Below are positions 15,233-21,913 of a stretch of 64,000 bases of DNA, one piece after another. A program made the translations under genes and the position numbers. The notes beneath the pieces were generated by a model. It worked only from the letters and a program-made list of their open reading frames with translations. It was not told the origin of the DNA and searched no databases. Positions within the stretch are counted from its first letter, which is position 1. Each line of letters starts with the position of its first letter. The DNA comes from a virus: positions 94,154 through 158,153 of IMG/VR virus record IMGVR_UViG_3300032011_000001; one strand, given 5' to 3'.

Positions 15233-15479
15233 CTTCTTCTACTTTCTTTAATTTAAACTCTTGTAGACCATAATGCTCAGGGTTACTCAGTATGTCCCTA
15301 CACTTGTCTTTCCATATAAGCTTCTGTATGTATACTTGTACCCATTGCCTATTCTCATAGGAACCTCTTTGGTCTGGTTCTAGACCTAGCTTCCTTCTCT
15401 TATCCTCTGGTACTGAGTTGTACCTTGTACTATACTCTGCTTCTACTTCTTTTACTATTTCATTCCAGCTTTTTATCAT
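15225..15479 (-). CDS. Unrecognised 84-aa helical protein
   Basis: A charged helical protein (SWNEIVKEVEAEYSTRYNS, VQVYIQKLIWKDKCRDIL). It sits between a GDLV-family gene and the coiled-coil gene in the same operon. No family was recognised. The upstream sequence ATCATGATAAAAAGC gives only a weak ribosome site. Confidence 0.55.
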   Translation of the reverse strand: MIKSWNEIVKEVEAEYSTRYNSVPEDKRRKLGLEPDQRGSYENRQWVQVYIQKLIWKDKCRDILSNPEHYGLQEFKLKKVEEDD

Positions 15480-15490
15480 GATACTTACTC

Positions 15491-15751
15491 CTACCCAAGT
15501 ATAATGTTGTCTGTGTTCTTCATGTACTTTACATGTACTAATTCTATTTTATTATTTACTAATACCCTATAGCATTTATTCTTTATATCCCTCGGGTCAT
15601 TCCATTCTTCTCCCGCCCATTCTAGGACGATGCCCACTGTGCCATGTAGTCGCATCTTGCTGAATACTCCAAGCTCTTCGTACAGGCTGTCTCTTGGTGT
15701 GGTATCCCTAATGGAAACCAAGTCACCCTTCTTAAACGTGTTCTCTTGCAT
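15491..15751 (-). CDS. SH3/KOW-like GDLV-family protein (86 aa)
   Basis: Clear family member: FKKGDLVSIRDTTPRD near the N-terminus, then LHGTVGIVLEWAG, KCYRVLVNNKIELVHVKY. A loop of about 20 residues (SLYEELGVFSKM) separates the first two strands, as in some relatives. It follows the secreted peptidase gene by 12 bases. Target unknown. Confidence 0.65.
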   Translation of the reverse strand: MQENTFKKGDLVSIRDTTPRDSLYEELGVFSKMRLHGTVGIVLEWAGEEWNDPRDIKNKCYRVLVNNKIELVHVKYMKNTDNIILG

Positions 15752-15763
15752 TGGTGTTCTCTC

Positions 15764-16426
15764 TTATAGGTTTATAAGCTTAAAGTATAAGTTCATTCTT
15801 CTTATAAACTGACTATGTTTCTTTGTCCATCCGCCAAACCTTACACCAACGTGGTCCGGGTCGCAATGAAGGTATCCGTTCTCGGTGCATATGGCGACAT
15901 GGACGAGCTCGTGGACAAAGCTTGTGTTATGTAATTTGATGTTCTTTGCCCCTCTCGTTGACACCCATATCCTTGCACCATTTCCCAACGTCAACCCATG
16001 CAGTGGAGTCTCCCTCAAGAAACGCCCTTTCGAGTCGTATACGTTTTGCGCGACAAGCTTCCTTGAGCTAAACTCTATCTCAAGAGAGCGCAAGTCGTCT
16101 AAGAGTTGTTGCCTTGTCTCGTCCGTGTGGCAGAAGCCCTCGTCCACCCAAAAGGAATAGAACAAAGATAGACCCATTGCCAAGTCAAACTTGTCAACAG
16201 GGAAGAAGCAAGAGTCTTGCTCTAGCGTTGCATTACCGAAGCCAACGATAGTAGACTTGGCTGTCCTGAGACACTTTCTATCATCTTCGAAGGTGTGAAT
16301 GAAGCCTGTCTTGACATAGTTGCTCCACTCACTGTGGTAAAAGCCATACTGGTCTGCTTGCGGCGTGTAGGCCGAGGCAAGGAATAGTATGGTTGCTGCA
16401 ATGTATGCTTTCATCATCTTCCTCAT
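15764..16426 (-). CDS. Exported HExxH metallopeptidase-like protein
   Basis: A 220-aa protein with an N-terminal signal peptide (KAYIAATILFLASAYTPQA) and a C-terminal zinc motif SFVHELVHVAI followed 15-20 residues later by HCDPDHVG, which can provide the third ligand. Several Cys residues suggest disulphides, fitting periplasmic or extracellular location. The ATG overlaps the upstream stop (ATGA); an ATG 4 codons later is the alternative. An exported peptidase beside membrane microproteins could act on the host envelope; this is inference. Confidence 0.7.
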   Translation of the reverse strand: MRKMMKAYIAATILFLASAYTPQADQYGFYHSEWSNYVKTGFIHTFEDDRKCLRTAKSTIVGFGNATLEQDSCFFPVDKFDLAMGLSLFYSFWVDEGFCHTDETRQQLLDDLRSLEIEFSSRKLVAQNVYDSKGRFLRETPLHGLTLGNGARIWVSTRGAKNIKLHNTSFVHELVHVAICTENGYLHCDPDHVGVRFGGWTKKHSQFIRRMNLYFKLINL

Positions 16427-16641
16427 CTTTCCATGATGATAAAGGCTAGCATGGCCAAGTAGATAACTGTAAAGATGGCGTCTGTGCTCCTCTTAAACAA
16501 ATAATATGTATAAAGCTTTAAGCCCGTCAATGTTAGCATGGCAAAGATGAATAGTTGCGTGTGCCCTGTGAACAAGGTTAACAACATAGCAATGATGGCC
16601 ATGAGTTGTAGGCGGTTTATTAGTGTTTCGTTTATTTTCAT
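16423..16641 (-). CDS. Three-span membrane protein (72 aa)
   Basis: Starts at the ATG at 16639-16641, 8 bases after CAGGAG; an upstream frame start lacks a ribosome site. Hydrophobic spans lie at about residues 12-28 (LQLMAIIAMLLTLFTG), 30-48 and 54-70 (AIFTVIYLAMLAFIIM). There are few charges between them. It overlaps the exported peptidase gene (ATGA), suggesting coupled expression. Holin, anti-holin or envelope modifier are possible; none is supported specifically. Confidence 0.65.
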   Translation of the reverse strand: MKINETLINRLQLMAIIAMLLTLFTGHTQLFIFAMLTLTGLKLYTYYLFKRSTDAIFTVIYLAMLAFIIMER

Positions 16642-16652
16642 ATGTACTCCTG

Positions 16653-16925
16653 TTACTTTACTGCCCGAAAAACATAGTCGGTTATCCACTTCGAGCAGGT
16701 TGGCCCTTCCTTGACAGCTATCTTCAAGAGGCTACGGTAGTAGCTTTCAAGACTCTCATGATGCCATATGGACTTGCCTGTTCTATTCTTTTCACGCGAA
16801 CATGAGCGGTGAAACTCTATCTTCTCTTGCAAGAAGGATATATGTTCCTCGTAACCCTCACGCAATAGGGCTGTTCGCTCATCATATGATAAGGTATCTT
16901 CCATTTTATCTTCGCTATCTGACAT
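16653..16925 (-). CDS. Unrecognised 90-aa protein
   Basis: Helical, charged protein (MSDSEDKMEDTLSYDERTAL, EEHISFLQEKIEFHRSCSRE). The ATG follows AGAGGCATAAT. Directly upstream lies the motif CGCCCCAAATTTTTT (16943-16958), shared with the leader of the IMPDH-like gene. It ends 11 bases before the membrane protein. Function is unknown. Confidence 0.6.
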   Translation of the reverse strand: MSDSEDKMEDTLSYDERTALLREGYEEHISFLQEKIEFHRSCSREKNRTGKSIWHHESLESYYRSLLKIAVKEGPTCSKWITDYVFRAVK

Positions 16926-16942
16926 ATTATGCCTCTGTTTGG

Positions 16943-16958
16943 AAAAAATTTGGGGCGA
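16943..16958 (-). promoter_or_regulatory. 16-base leader motif, copy 1
   Basis: Minus strand TCGCCCCAAATTTTTT, ending about 17 bases before the ATG of the 90-aa gene. An identical 16-mer precedes the IMPDH-like gene at 42234-42249. It could be an operator or a translational control element in the mRNA leader. Confidence 0.45.
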
Positions 16959-16966
16959 AAAGCTTT

Positions 16967-17071
16967 TTAGTCTGAGGACAAAAGCTCCCTTGCCTCCAAC
17001 ATAATCTTTTCTGCCGCGATGAGAGCCACGACATACCCGGCGAGTGCTGTCTCGATGAGTGCCGTTAACAT
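16967..17071 (-). CDS. Membrane microprotein (34 aa)
   Basis: ATG at 17069-17071 overlaps the stop of the 100-aa gene, and GAGGATGATGGC just before it provides a ribosome site. The product is one span (LTALIETALAGYVVALIAAE) followed by a charged helix (KIMLEARELLSSD). Short length explains why automatic calling would miss it. Confidence 0.55.
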   Translation of the reverse strand: MLTALIETALAGYVVALIAAEKIMLEARELLSSD

Positions 17072-17367
17072 GCCATCATCCTCATTTTATTTTGACGTCT
17101 GGCTGCAGCCTCAATAACATTAAGACCGGCAGAGATAGCTACGTTATCTCCCATCGGGTCGCGCAATTGAGCCTCAAGGCGAGCGTCAATGTAATCGGAG
17201 AGAGTGAAGCCAAGGTTTGTGAACATGTATTTCTCATCCTTCAGGCCTGAATAGTATTTATCGTGGTAGGTAAAATACTCCAAAAGGCTATCCCCTTGTT
17301 GTAATAGTTTTAACTTTTTTCTTTCCTGCTGACTTTTTACGGGCAGCTTCTTTTTCTTAAAAGGCAT
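17065..17367 (-). CDS. Unrecognised 100-aa basic protein
   Basis: Lysine-rich N-terminus (PFKKKKLPVKSQQERKKLKL), central Tyr-rich segment (YFTYHDKYYSGLKDEKY) and a helical C-terminus with a basic end (AAARRQNKMRMM). A GAGAGGAGTATAA ribosome site precedes the ATG. It lies between two membrane microproteins. Function is unknown. Confidence 0.6.
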   Translation of the reverse strand: MPFKKKKLPVKSQQERKKLKLLQQGDSLLEYFTYHDKYYSGLKDEKYMFTNLGFTLSDYIDARLEAQLRDPMGDNVAISAGLNVIEAAARRQNKMRMMAC

Positions 17368-17384
17368 TTATACTCCTCTCAGTG

Positions 17385-17531
17385 TTAATAAAGAACAACA
17401 ACACCAGTGGCGTGTAATACTGTAATGATGCCGAAGGCCGTTGCAGCTCCTCGCAAATACCATCGACTCAAGTCTGACAACGTGGCAAATAGCGCCATTG
17501 CCACTTTCTTTGTATCAATTTCTACGTTCAT
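17385..17531 (-). CDS. Membrane microprotein (48 aa)
   Basis: ATG at 17529-17531 overlaps the upstream stop as ATGA. The product is amphipathic at first (VEIDTKKVAMALFATLSD), then has a C-terminal span (AATAFGIITVLHATGVVVLY). It belongs to the hidden set of membrane microproteins. Confidence 0.5.
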   Translation of the reverse strand: MNVEIDTKKVAMALFATLSDLSRWYLRGAATAFGIITVLHATGVVVLY

Positions 17532-17755
17532 AACTTTGTACCATTCCTTTCGCAAACAAGATCAGTGTCGTGCTTTTTCTCGACAACACTTGTTGACATA
17601 TAGTTAATTATGCCCTGCAAGGCATTAATTGAGGTTTTCATCTTCTTTTTGTGGTTATCATCAGCAGTGGTAAAGTGCTCAGAGCCTATTTCTTCGTGCA
17701 TCTGTTTCAGAATTTCCTTAATCTGATCTTGATATTTTATTAATGTCCTAAACAT
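17528..17755 (-). CDS. Unrecognised 75-aa helical protein
   Basis: Starts at the ATG at 17753-17755, 8 bases after CAGGAG (MFRTLIKYQDQIKEILK); the longer frame upstream overlaps the GDLV gene. Helical and charged, with an HFTTADDNHKKK turn. Function is unknown. Confidence 0.6.
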   Translation of the reverse strand: MFRTLIKYQDQIKEILKQMHEEIGSEHFTTADDNHKKKMKTSINALQGIINYMSTSVVEKKHDTDLVCERNGTKL

Positions 17756-17973
17756 TGCTGGCTCTCCTGAGTGGGTCTTGATATTAGTTCTAAGTCTTGG
17801 TATGGAACACACTTAACTGTCCCTATCTCGTCCTCGATGAAGGTGTCTAGCACATACACTAGGACAACTGCCTTGCCTCTCTTCTCCTCAACATCCTTTA
17901 CTATACCCAATGGAATAGATTTTGGATACTTCGCATAACCAACAAGATCATTCTTTTCAAATTTATTAAACAT
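17740..17973 (-). CDS. SH3/KOW-like GDLV-family protein (77 aa)
   Basis: Begins MFNKFEKNDLVGYAKYP; then IPLGIVKDVEE, KAVVLVYVL and VPYQDLELISR in family order. It is the first gene after the promoter at 17983-18011, whose predicted start gives a short leader. The 3' end overlaps the next gene by 16 bases. Confidence 0.65.
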   Translation of the reverse strand: MFNKFEKNDLVGYAKYPKSIPLGIVKDVEEKRGKAVVLVYVLDTFIEDEIGTVKCVPYQDLELISRPTQESQQCLGH

Positions 17974-17982
17974 ATTCTGTCC

Positions 17983-18011
17983 ATTCTATCACACTTTGGT
18001 AACATTGTAAA
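17983..18011 (-). promoter_or_regulatory. Sigma-70-type promoter (TTTACA-17-TAGAAT)
   Basis: Minus strand -35 TTTACA at 18006-18011, 17-base spacer, -10 TAGAAT at 17983-17988, one mismatch per box. It lies just beyond the 44-aa gene and would drive 17973 leftwards. Confidence 0.65.
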
Positions 18012-18014
18012 GCA

Positions 18015-18149
18015 TTATTCTTCTCTTACTTTTTCTCTGCAAATGTTACGGTTCTTTTCTTTCTTCTTGTCCTTGAATATTTGGTTCTTATGATCGTTCA
18101 ACTTGGGGACAAGAGGGTTTCTTGGTAGTCTTTCTTTGCTTTTTGTCAT
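18015..18149 (-). CDS. Basic microprotein (44 aa)
   Basis: ATG at 18147-18149, two bases after the stop of the Fe-S carrier gene. The product is strongly basic (MTKSKERLPRNPLVPKLNDH, then FKDKKKEKNR). A short Lys/Arg-rich protein of this kind could bind RNA or the ribosome. It fills the gap exactly before the promoter at 17983-18011. Confidence 0.5.
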   Translation of the reverse strand: MTKSKERLPRNPLVPKLNDHKNQIFKDKKKEKNRNICREKVREE

Positions 18150-18151
18150 GA

Positions 18152-18487
18152 TCATACCCCGAAAGAACTTCCACAACCACACTTCTTCTTGGCGTTTGGA
18201 TTTATAAACTGAAAGCCGCTGGCCATAAAGCTCGTTCCGTAGTCAAGCGTAGTCCCTTCTAGCACCACCGCACTGTAACCATCAACAACAACCTTTAAAC
18301 CAGATACCTCTGTGATGTGATCGTGATCGAAACTCTCGGTGTCTATCTCCAGCTTGTATTGAAGCCCGGAACAGCCGCCGCCCTGAATGGCTGCTCTAAG
18401 GAATGAACCTTCTTTGCCCTCTACTTCGATAGCTTCCTTGGCCTTCTCTATTGCGGCCTCAGTTAATGTCAGTGGGAAATTACTCAC
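18152..18487 (-). CDS. A-type iron-sulfur carrier (IscA/ErpA/HesB family)
   Basis: A 111-aa protein, normal length for the family. It has the three conserved cysteines: C39 in GGGCSGLQY and C103/C105 in KKKCGCGSS, a Cys-x63-Cys-x-Cys spacing that binds an Fe-S cluster between subunits. FMASGFQFINPNA matches the conserved C-terminal strand. Such genes occur in many marine phages and may help mature host or phage Fe-S enzymes, but no obvious client lies nearby. The start overlaps the 63-aa gene by 8 bases. Confidence 0.93.
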   Translation of the reverse strand: MSNFPLTLTEAAIEKAKEAIEVEGKEGSFLRAAIQGGGCSGLQYKLEIDTESFDHDHITEVSGLKVVVDGYSAVVLEGTTLDYGTSFMASGFQFINPNAKKKCGCGSSFGV

Positions 18488-18671
18488 GCTCTTTCTTCCT
18501 CATTGCTGTTAAAAACAATTCTGCATGTGTTCGATATTTAAAGTCTGCTATGCTAGAATTATATATGTCTCCTGCAGAATCTGTCAACACTCGGTATACC
18601 GTATATCCACCGGGGCCAAATGTTGTGTTGTACCCAAAAGTACCTGGCTTGTTTCCAACGTCATATTTCAT
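18480..18671 (-). CDS. Unrecognised 63-aa protein
   Basis: A Gly/Tyr-rich strand-forming N-half (PGTFGYNTTFGPGGYTVYRV) and a helical basic C-terminus (HAELFLTAMRKKERE). Translationally coupled to the Fe-S carrier by an 8-base overlap, so it may assist it. Function is unknown. Confidence 0.6.
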   Translation of the reverse strand: MKYDVGNKPGTFGYNTTFGPGGYTVYRVLTDSAGDIYNSSIADFKYRTHAELFLTAMRKKERE

Positions 18672-18681
18672 AACAAATACC

Positions 18682-18771
18682 TCATGGCGAATGCGTCAAT
18701 ATATAAACAAGAAGATTACAACCTGCTATCAAAAGAGTTATGTATAAAAAGATCGCGGCGTGTCCGTCCAT
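18682..18771 (-). CDS. Membrane microprotein (29 aa)
   Basis: ATG at 18769-18771 follows the previous stop by 8 bases and the frame fills the gap to the 63-aa gene. Nearly the whole product is one span (MDGHAAIFLYITLLIAGCNL, then LVYIL). The ribosome site is weak, so confidence is limited. Confidence 0.4.
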   Translation of the reverse strand: MDGHAAIFLYITLLIAGCNLLVYILTHSP

Positions 18772-18779
18772 ACATATAA

Positions 18780-19097
18780 TTAGTACACTTCTTGGAATTC
18801 AAGAGTATCGTCCAAGTCAAGCTCTGGCGGCTCGTCACCCGGATCGATGGTTGCGTCAGCCGACAGAACCGCTGCACCATACTTCTTTGCTGCAGCAACC
18901 TTTGCTGCTCTGACAACTTCATTAACAGCATAGTTCCTGTCCACTTCCACAACGATGTTGCAAAACTCGGGAAACCATTCGTCTCCCACGTTGTTCACAA
19001 CTCCCGTCCTGCTTGCCCAAGTAATGTTTCTCAGAGTCACAACGTACTCTTTCTCCAGGGGCATATCAAATACATCAATTTTACTTGTCACGATCAT
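18780..19097 (-). CDS. Unrecognised 105-aa protein
   Basis: I start at the ATG at 19095-19097 (MIVTSKIDVFDMPLEKEYV), with GGAGT just before it; a TTG-started extension overlaps a microprotein. Strand-rich first half with an aromatic turn (DEWFPEFCNIVVEVDRNYAV), an alanine-rich helix (VVRAAKVAAAKKYGAAVLSA) and a very acidic tail. No family was recognised. Confidence 0.6.
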   Translation of the reverse strand: MIVTSKIDVFDMPLEKEYVVTLRNITWASRTGVVNNVGDEWFPEFCNIVVEVDRNYAVNEVVRAAKVAAAKKYGAAVLSADATIDPGDEPPELDLDDTLEFQEVY

Positions 19098-19155
19098 ACT
19101 CCATAGTTTTGCAAATACAAATATAAAACAACATTCCAACTATTATCCATTCCAT
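19081..19155 (-). CDS. Membrane microprotein (24 aa)
   Basis: ATG at 19153-19155 has AGAGGTTTAGT upstream, a fair ribosome site. The product starts MEWIIVGMLFYICICK, one short span, then a charged end. It overlaps the following gene by 17 bases. Too short for certainty. Confidence 0.4.
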   Translation of the reverse strand: MEWIIVGMLFYICICKTMEYDRDK

Positions 19156-19211
19156 ACTAAACCTCTATTCCGTATAACATCAATATAAAATAATAAATGA
19201 ACACCAAGAAC

Positions 19212-19547
19212 TCATACATCCTTCGATTCTCCACCTTCTTCTGCGACAGGCTCAACCTCGGTGATGTAAGACGTCAAGTACTCAGTCATTATCGTCTTTC
19301 CTGGTTGCACTTGCCAACACACTCTAACACCTTCTGGCATCTCTTCGTAACTGTCTCCTCCCCAGCCGCCCATTGAAATACCAGTCTTAATAACAATCCC
19401 AATCCACTTGTCCGTGTGAGGCCCATACCAATATTCCATGTCACTCATGTTCGCCGGGCCAGGGGCACTCTGCCTCTCAGACAGGCTCATCTCGTAAAAG
19501 CGGCGCTTGAAGCGAACCAAGTCTCCCACTTTAGGCTTGTACTCCAT
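19212..19547 (-). CDS. SH3/KOW-like GDLV-family protein (~111 aa)
   Basis: MEYKPKVGDLVRFKRRFYEM opens the barrel, followed by a long loop, WIGIVIKTGIS, GVRVCWQVQPG and YLTSYITEVEPV. The start overlaps the upstream stop (TCATGATGG), so either of two adjacent ATGs may be used. It has the longest first loop of the family (about 25 residues with SERQSAPGPANMSD). Confidence 0.6.
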   Translation of the reverse strand: MEYKPKVGDLVRFKRRFYEMSLSERQSAPGPANMSDMEYWYGPHTDKWIGIVIKTGISMGGWGGDSYEEMPEGVRVCWQVQPGKTIMTEYLTSYITEVEPVAEEGGESKDV

Positions 19548-19918
19548 CATGAGCCCCATCGGTTCTCATCACTAATAAGCTTCCACCAGTCTGACCTCTT
19601 GGTCACACCACGAATGTGCTTATGACGGATAAAGAACCGTCGGTACATGCCTTTTCGACCCTCGGTAGGGAGGAAGGTGCAGTGGTTCTCAGGAACCAAC
19701 ACTAAGCAGCCCCTTGGGGTTGCTGCAAAGCTATTGTCGTTAACGACCTCCGCCAAAATATGAGGATCAACCTCCCTCTCACCCGCTTTACGGATGAACT
19801 TAGGCTTAGTGCCATGTACGTCTACGAGCTTAATGCACTCGATAGACGAGCCGTCAGGACGCATATCGCCCATGATCTTTTCTACCATATCTCTAGCTAA
19901 GAAGTCTGCTGCTCTCAT
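19547..19918 (-). CDS. Unrecognised 123-aa protein
   Basis: Helical N-terminus (RAADFLARDMVEKIMGD), then an alternating alpha/beta core (IECIKLVDVHGTKPKFIRK, GCLVLVPENHCTFLP) and a basic end (FFIRHKHIRGVTKRSDWW). AGGAGGATATT precedes the ATG, one of the best ribosome sites here. No family was recognised. Confidence 0.6.
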   Translation of the reverse strand: MRAADFLARDMVEKIMGDMRPDGSSIECIKLVDVHGTKPKFIRKAGEREVDPHILAEVVNDNSFAATPRGCLVLVPENHCTFLPTEGRKGMYRRFFIRHKHIRGVTKRSDWWKLISDENRWGS

Positions 19919-19927
19919 AATATCCTC

Positions 19928-20140
19928 CTATGACTCAATGGTGGTTTCGTAATAAGCATCATCATCATCTGTGATGCGAATGGTACATTGGGAATGCTCC
20001 GATGCTACCTCCCTGGCAAGTGATAGTGCCTCTTCTTCTGAGGCGATATCCTCTTTCAAAACTTCCCAAGATGGGTCATCAGATAGTCGCCCATTGGTGG
20101 ATGCCCAAGGGCAATACTTGATACCTACTTTATATGCCAT
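19928..20140 (-). CDS. Unrecognised 70-aa protein
   Basis: MAYKVGIKYCPWASTNGRL, then a helix (ASEEEALSLAREVASEH) and a strand (CTIRITDDDDAYYETTIES). The beta-alpha-beta pattern is typical of small phage proteins of unknown role. AAGGAGATGTC is the ribosome site. Confidence 0.6.
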   Translation of the reverse strand: MAYKVGIKYCPWASTNGRLSDDPSWEVLKEDIASEEEALSLAREVASEHSQCTIRITDDDDAYYETTIES

Positions 20141-20149
20141 GACATCTCC

Positions 20150-20290
20150 TTAAAGAGTCTGTTGTCGCTTGTCGCCTTCGACTCGCTTTTTGATAACCTT
20201 TTTGTACGCATATTCCATTATTTTAAAAAACTGTTCTTCAGTTACATTTAAAGACTTGCATACTAATTCTAATTCTTCTTGGTCTGTCAT
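20150..20290 (-). CDS. Unrecognised 46-aa helical protein
   Basis: A short gene with GGAGAATAAA before the ATG at 20288-20290. The product is two helices (TDQEELELVCKSLNVTEEQF and KIMEYAYKKVIKKRVE) with a basic tail, resembling a helix-turn-helix by length only. Close spacing to both neighbours supports a real gene. Confidence 0.55.
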   Translation of the reverse strand: MTDQEELELVCKSLNVTEEQFFKIMEYAYKKVIKKRVEGDKRQQTL

Positions 20291-20291
20291 T

Positions 20292-20489
20292 TTATTCTCC
20301 TGCAGCTACTTCAATGTAGCCCTGATTGATGAGCATTTCTGCGTGTCTCTGATAGCTTCCCTGTAGTGAGTTCAGGATGTTGAGGTCAACGAGTTCCTGG
20401 AAAAGGTCTACGACCTCTCCTTCGTCTAGTCGCCCTTCTTCATACGCCATGATCTTGTCCACAATGCTATGATATTTTCTCAAGTTCAT
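20292..20489 (-). CDS. Unrecognised 65-aa helical protein
   Basis: Acidic helical protein (LRKYHSIVDKIMAYEEGRLD, EVVDLFQELVDLNIL). The LDEGEVVDLFQELVD part recalls short phage proteins of unknown role. AAGGGG lies 10 bases before the ATG. The -10 box of the promoter at 20488-20516 overlaps this start codon. Confidence 0.6.
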   Translation of the reverse strand: MNLRKYHSIVDKIMAYEEGRLDEGEVVDLFQELVDLNILNSLQGSYQRHAEMLINQGYIEVAAGE

Positions 20490-20516
20490 TATATCACTTC
20501 CCCTTCTTTATGTCAA
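20488..20516 (-). promoter_or_regulatory. Perfect-consensus sigma-70 promoter overlapping a start codon
   Basis: Minus strand TTGACA at 20511-20516, 17-base spacer, TATAAT at 20488-20493. The TATAAT contains the ATG of the 65-aa gene, so transcripts begun here would lack that start and would serve the genes further downstream. It may also be chance within a ribosome-site region. Confidence 0.6.
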
Positions 20517-20622
20517 ATTTATTATCTATCCGGCATTTTCCGTAGTACATGATCCCTATCCAAATAGAGAACAAGATACCATCAGTATACGTCAATTCGT
20601 GCCATACGTCAAGGAAATTCAT
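20494..20622 (-). CDS. Membrane microprotein (42 aa)
   Basis: ATG at 20620-20622 overlaps the upstream stop as TAATG. The product has a central hydrophobic span (GILFSIWIGIMYYG) flanked by a polar N-terminus (NFLDVWHELTYTD) and a basic C-terminus (KFDIKKGK). It is another member of the membrane-microprotein set. Confidence 0.55.
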   Translation of the reverse strand: MNFLDVWHELTYTDGILFSIWIGIMYYGKCRIDNKFDIKKGK

Positions 20623-20921
20623 TAGTTGATCTTCTTTTTGTCAATGGCGAACTCGCCAAAAGCAGTGTATTCATTGCTCCTTTGAGGCAACATTGGGCTT
20701 GAAGCCTTTGCCAAGTCTTGGTATACATCGAATTCAAACCTCTCATCTCGCATGGGACTGAAGGCTCTCAAGAGGTATTTAATGAAGTCATACTTGAGAT
20801 CGATATACTCTGACTTCAACTTGTATGCGTCTTCTGGGCTCATTCTATCTTGTGCTGCGAGCAACTTGTGCTCAAAGCGGTTAAGAGTTTCGTTTAATTC
20901 TACTTCCATTTTGTTTTTCAT
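20622..20921 (-). CDS. Unrecognised 99-aa helical protein
   Basis: AGGAGATAAT ribosome site. Long helices (VELNETLNRFEHKLLAAQDR, LKSEYIDLKYDFIKYLLRA) and an FSPMRDERFEFD segment. Coupled by TAATG to the following membrane microprotein. No family was recognised. Confidence 0.6.
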   Translation of the reverse strand: MKNKMEVELNETLNRFEHKLLAAQDRMSPEDAYKLKSEYIDLKYDFIKYLLRAFSPMRDERFEFDVYQDLAKASSPMLPQRSNEYTAFGEFAIDKKKIN

Positions 20922-20929
20922 ATTATCTC

Positions 20930-21148
20930 CTATTGAATTTTGTTTAATTTTCTAACGTCAAACCATGTTTTCATGCTCACCCGATGGGCTCCGCTATCAT
21001 TAAGCCAAAAGACTTGTGCAACGCGCTCCACTTGGTCTGAACTTAGCTCTTTCATCTCGCGCACGATACCCATTAAAGGCGGGTATCCGTACTTCTCCTG
21101 CTTTGCTGATAAGCCATCGTGAGTCACTGTATCGCCTACTTTGATCAT
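20930..21148 (-). CDS. SH3/KOW-like GDLV-family protein (72 aa)
   Basis: Starts at the ATG at 21146-21148 (MIKVGDTVTHDGLS), after GGGGGAGTATTAAA; upstream frame extension only shadows the neighbour. Barrel strands PLMGIVREM, VAQVFWLND and TWFDVRKLNKI follow the family pattern. Confidence 0.65.
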   Translation of the reverse strand: MIKVGDTVTHDGLSAKQEKYGYPPLMGIVREMKELSSDQVERVAQVFWLNDSGAHRVSMKTWFDVRKLNKIQ

Positions 21149-21149
21149 T

Positions 21150-21410
21150 TTAATACTCCCCCACATCTGCGTCAAAGCACCATTTTTCAATCTTAGCCTC
21201 TTCAAAGAGATCATCTTGGCAGGACTGGCAAAGGCCAGAAATTTCAAACTCCTTAGCATCCGCATTAGTGCGGAATTTGGTCACAGGCATGCCGCAACCA
21301 ATGGGTGCGGATACGCAAACCTCATCAAGAATGGCTTGCTCGCGGTTAACGCCGAACGTGGCCTTGAGATGGTTGTCAATACGGGGGCTTTTAATAGTTG
21401 GAATAAGCAT
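21150..21410 (-). CDS. Small zinc-ribbon-like protein (86 aa)
   Basis: Starts at the ATG at 21408-21410, 7 bases after AAAGGAG. Two Cys pairs, CVSAPIGCG and CQSCQDD, about 25 residues apart, fit a zinc ribbon of the kind used for RNA, DNA or protein contact. The arrangement resembles small phage proteins that strip regulatory information from a CxxC pair; the target is unknown. Confidence 0.6.
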   Translation of the reverse strand: MLIPTIKSPRIDNHLKATFGVNREQAILDEVCVSAPIGCGMPVTKFRTNADAKEFEISGLCQSCQDDLFEEAKIEKWCFDADVGEY

Positions 21411-21421
21411 AGTGTCTCCTT

Positions 21422-21655
21422 TTAGTCTCGATAACAGCCATAGTCCCAAGCATCTGGGCTAGACTTTTCAATCTTGTGGTCATAAGTAACGCGAGCGAGC
21501 TGCAGAATGCGGTCGCGGCTTTCATCATCGAGTTCCCCCAAGTCAGAAAGAAAGCTCAAAAAGTCAATATCTGCAAAAGAGTTCACAGACTTTTTGAGGT
21601 GTTGTTCGGTTGCGCTCATGCGCTCTTCAAGATATAATTCGTGTGCTGTTTTCAT
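21422..21655 (-). CDS. Unrecognised 77-aa helical protein
   Basis: Helical (TAHELYLEERMSATEQHLKK, FADIDFLSFLSDLGELDDES, RDRILQLARVTYDH) and preceded by AGGAGACTCGA. The middle segment is acidic. No family was recognised. Confidence 0.55.
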   Translation of the reverse strand: MKTAHELYLEERMSATEQHLKKSVNSFADIDFLSFLSDLGELDDESRDRILQLARVTYDHKIEKSSPDAWDYGCYRD

Positions 21656-21664
21656 TCGAGTCTC

Positions 21665-21910
21665 CTATAAAGAAAATACTGCTGATACTTCGTTGTTAAT
21701 TGCTTCTACATAATGCATGCCAGGTAGCTCGTTAGACACTTGTCCCCACTCAGTAAGACGGCTAACAGAAGGCATACCATTGGTATGGTATATAATAACC
21801 TCAGCGGAGGGTGCCCACTCGCCGGGGTCTTCGCTTGCAGGGCAAATGCACTGTGGATTGACCGTCATGCAGAATACTTTTTCAATTGCTTTTGTTACTT
21901 GATGTTCCAT
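21665..21910 (-). CDS. Unrecognised 81-aa protein
   Basis: Contains a Cys pair (CMTVNPQCICPASED) early and strands further on (AEVIIYHTNGMPSVSRL, MHYVEAINNEVSAVF). It is preceded by a GGAGAGTAAGAT ribosome site. Possible metal site; function is unknown. Confidence 0.55.
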   Translation of the reverse strand: MEHQVTKAIEKVFCMTVNPQCICPASEDPGEWAPSAEVIIYHTNGMPSVSRLTEWGQVSNELPGMHYVEAINNEVSAVFSL

Positions 21911-21913
21911 ATC

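Noticed and set aside
18716-18952. Minus-strand 78-codon frame opening MWKWTGTM
   Set aside because: It overlaps the better-supported 105-aa gene in another frame and lacks a ribosome site; the 29-codon membrane frame explains the remaining gap.
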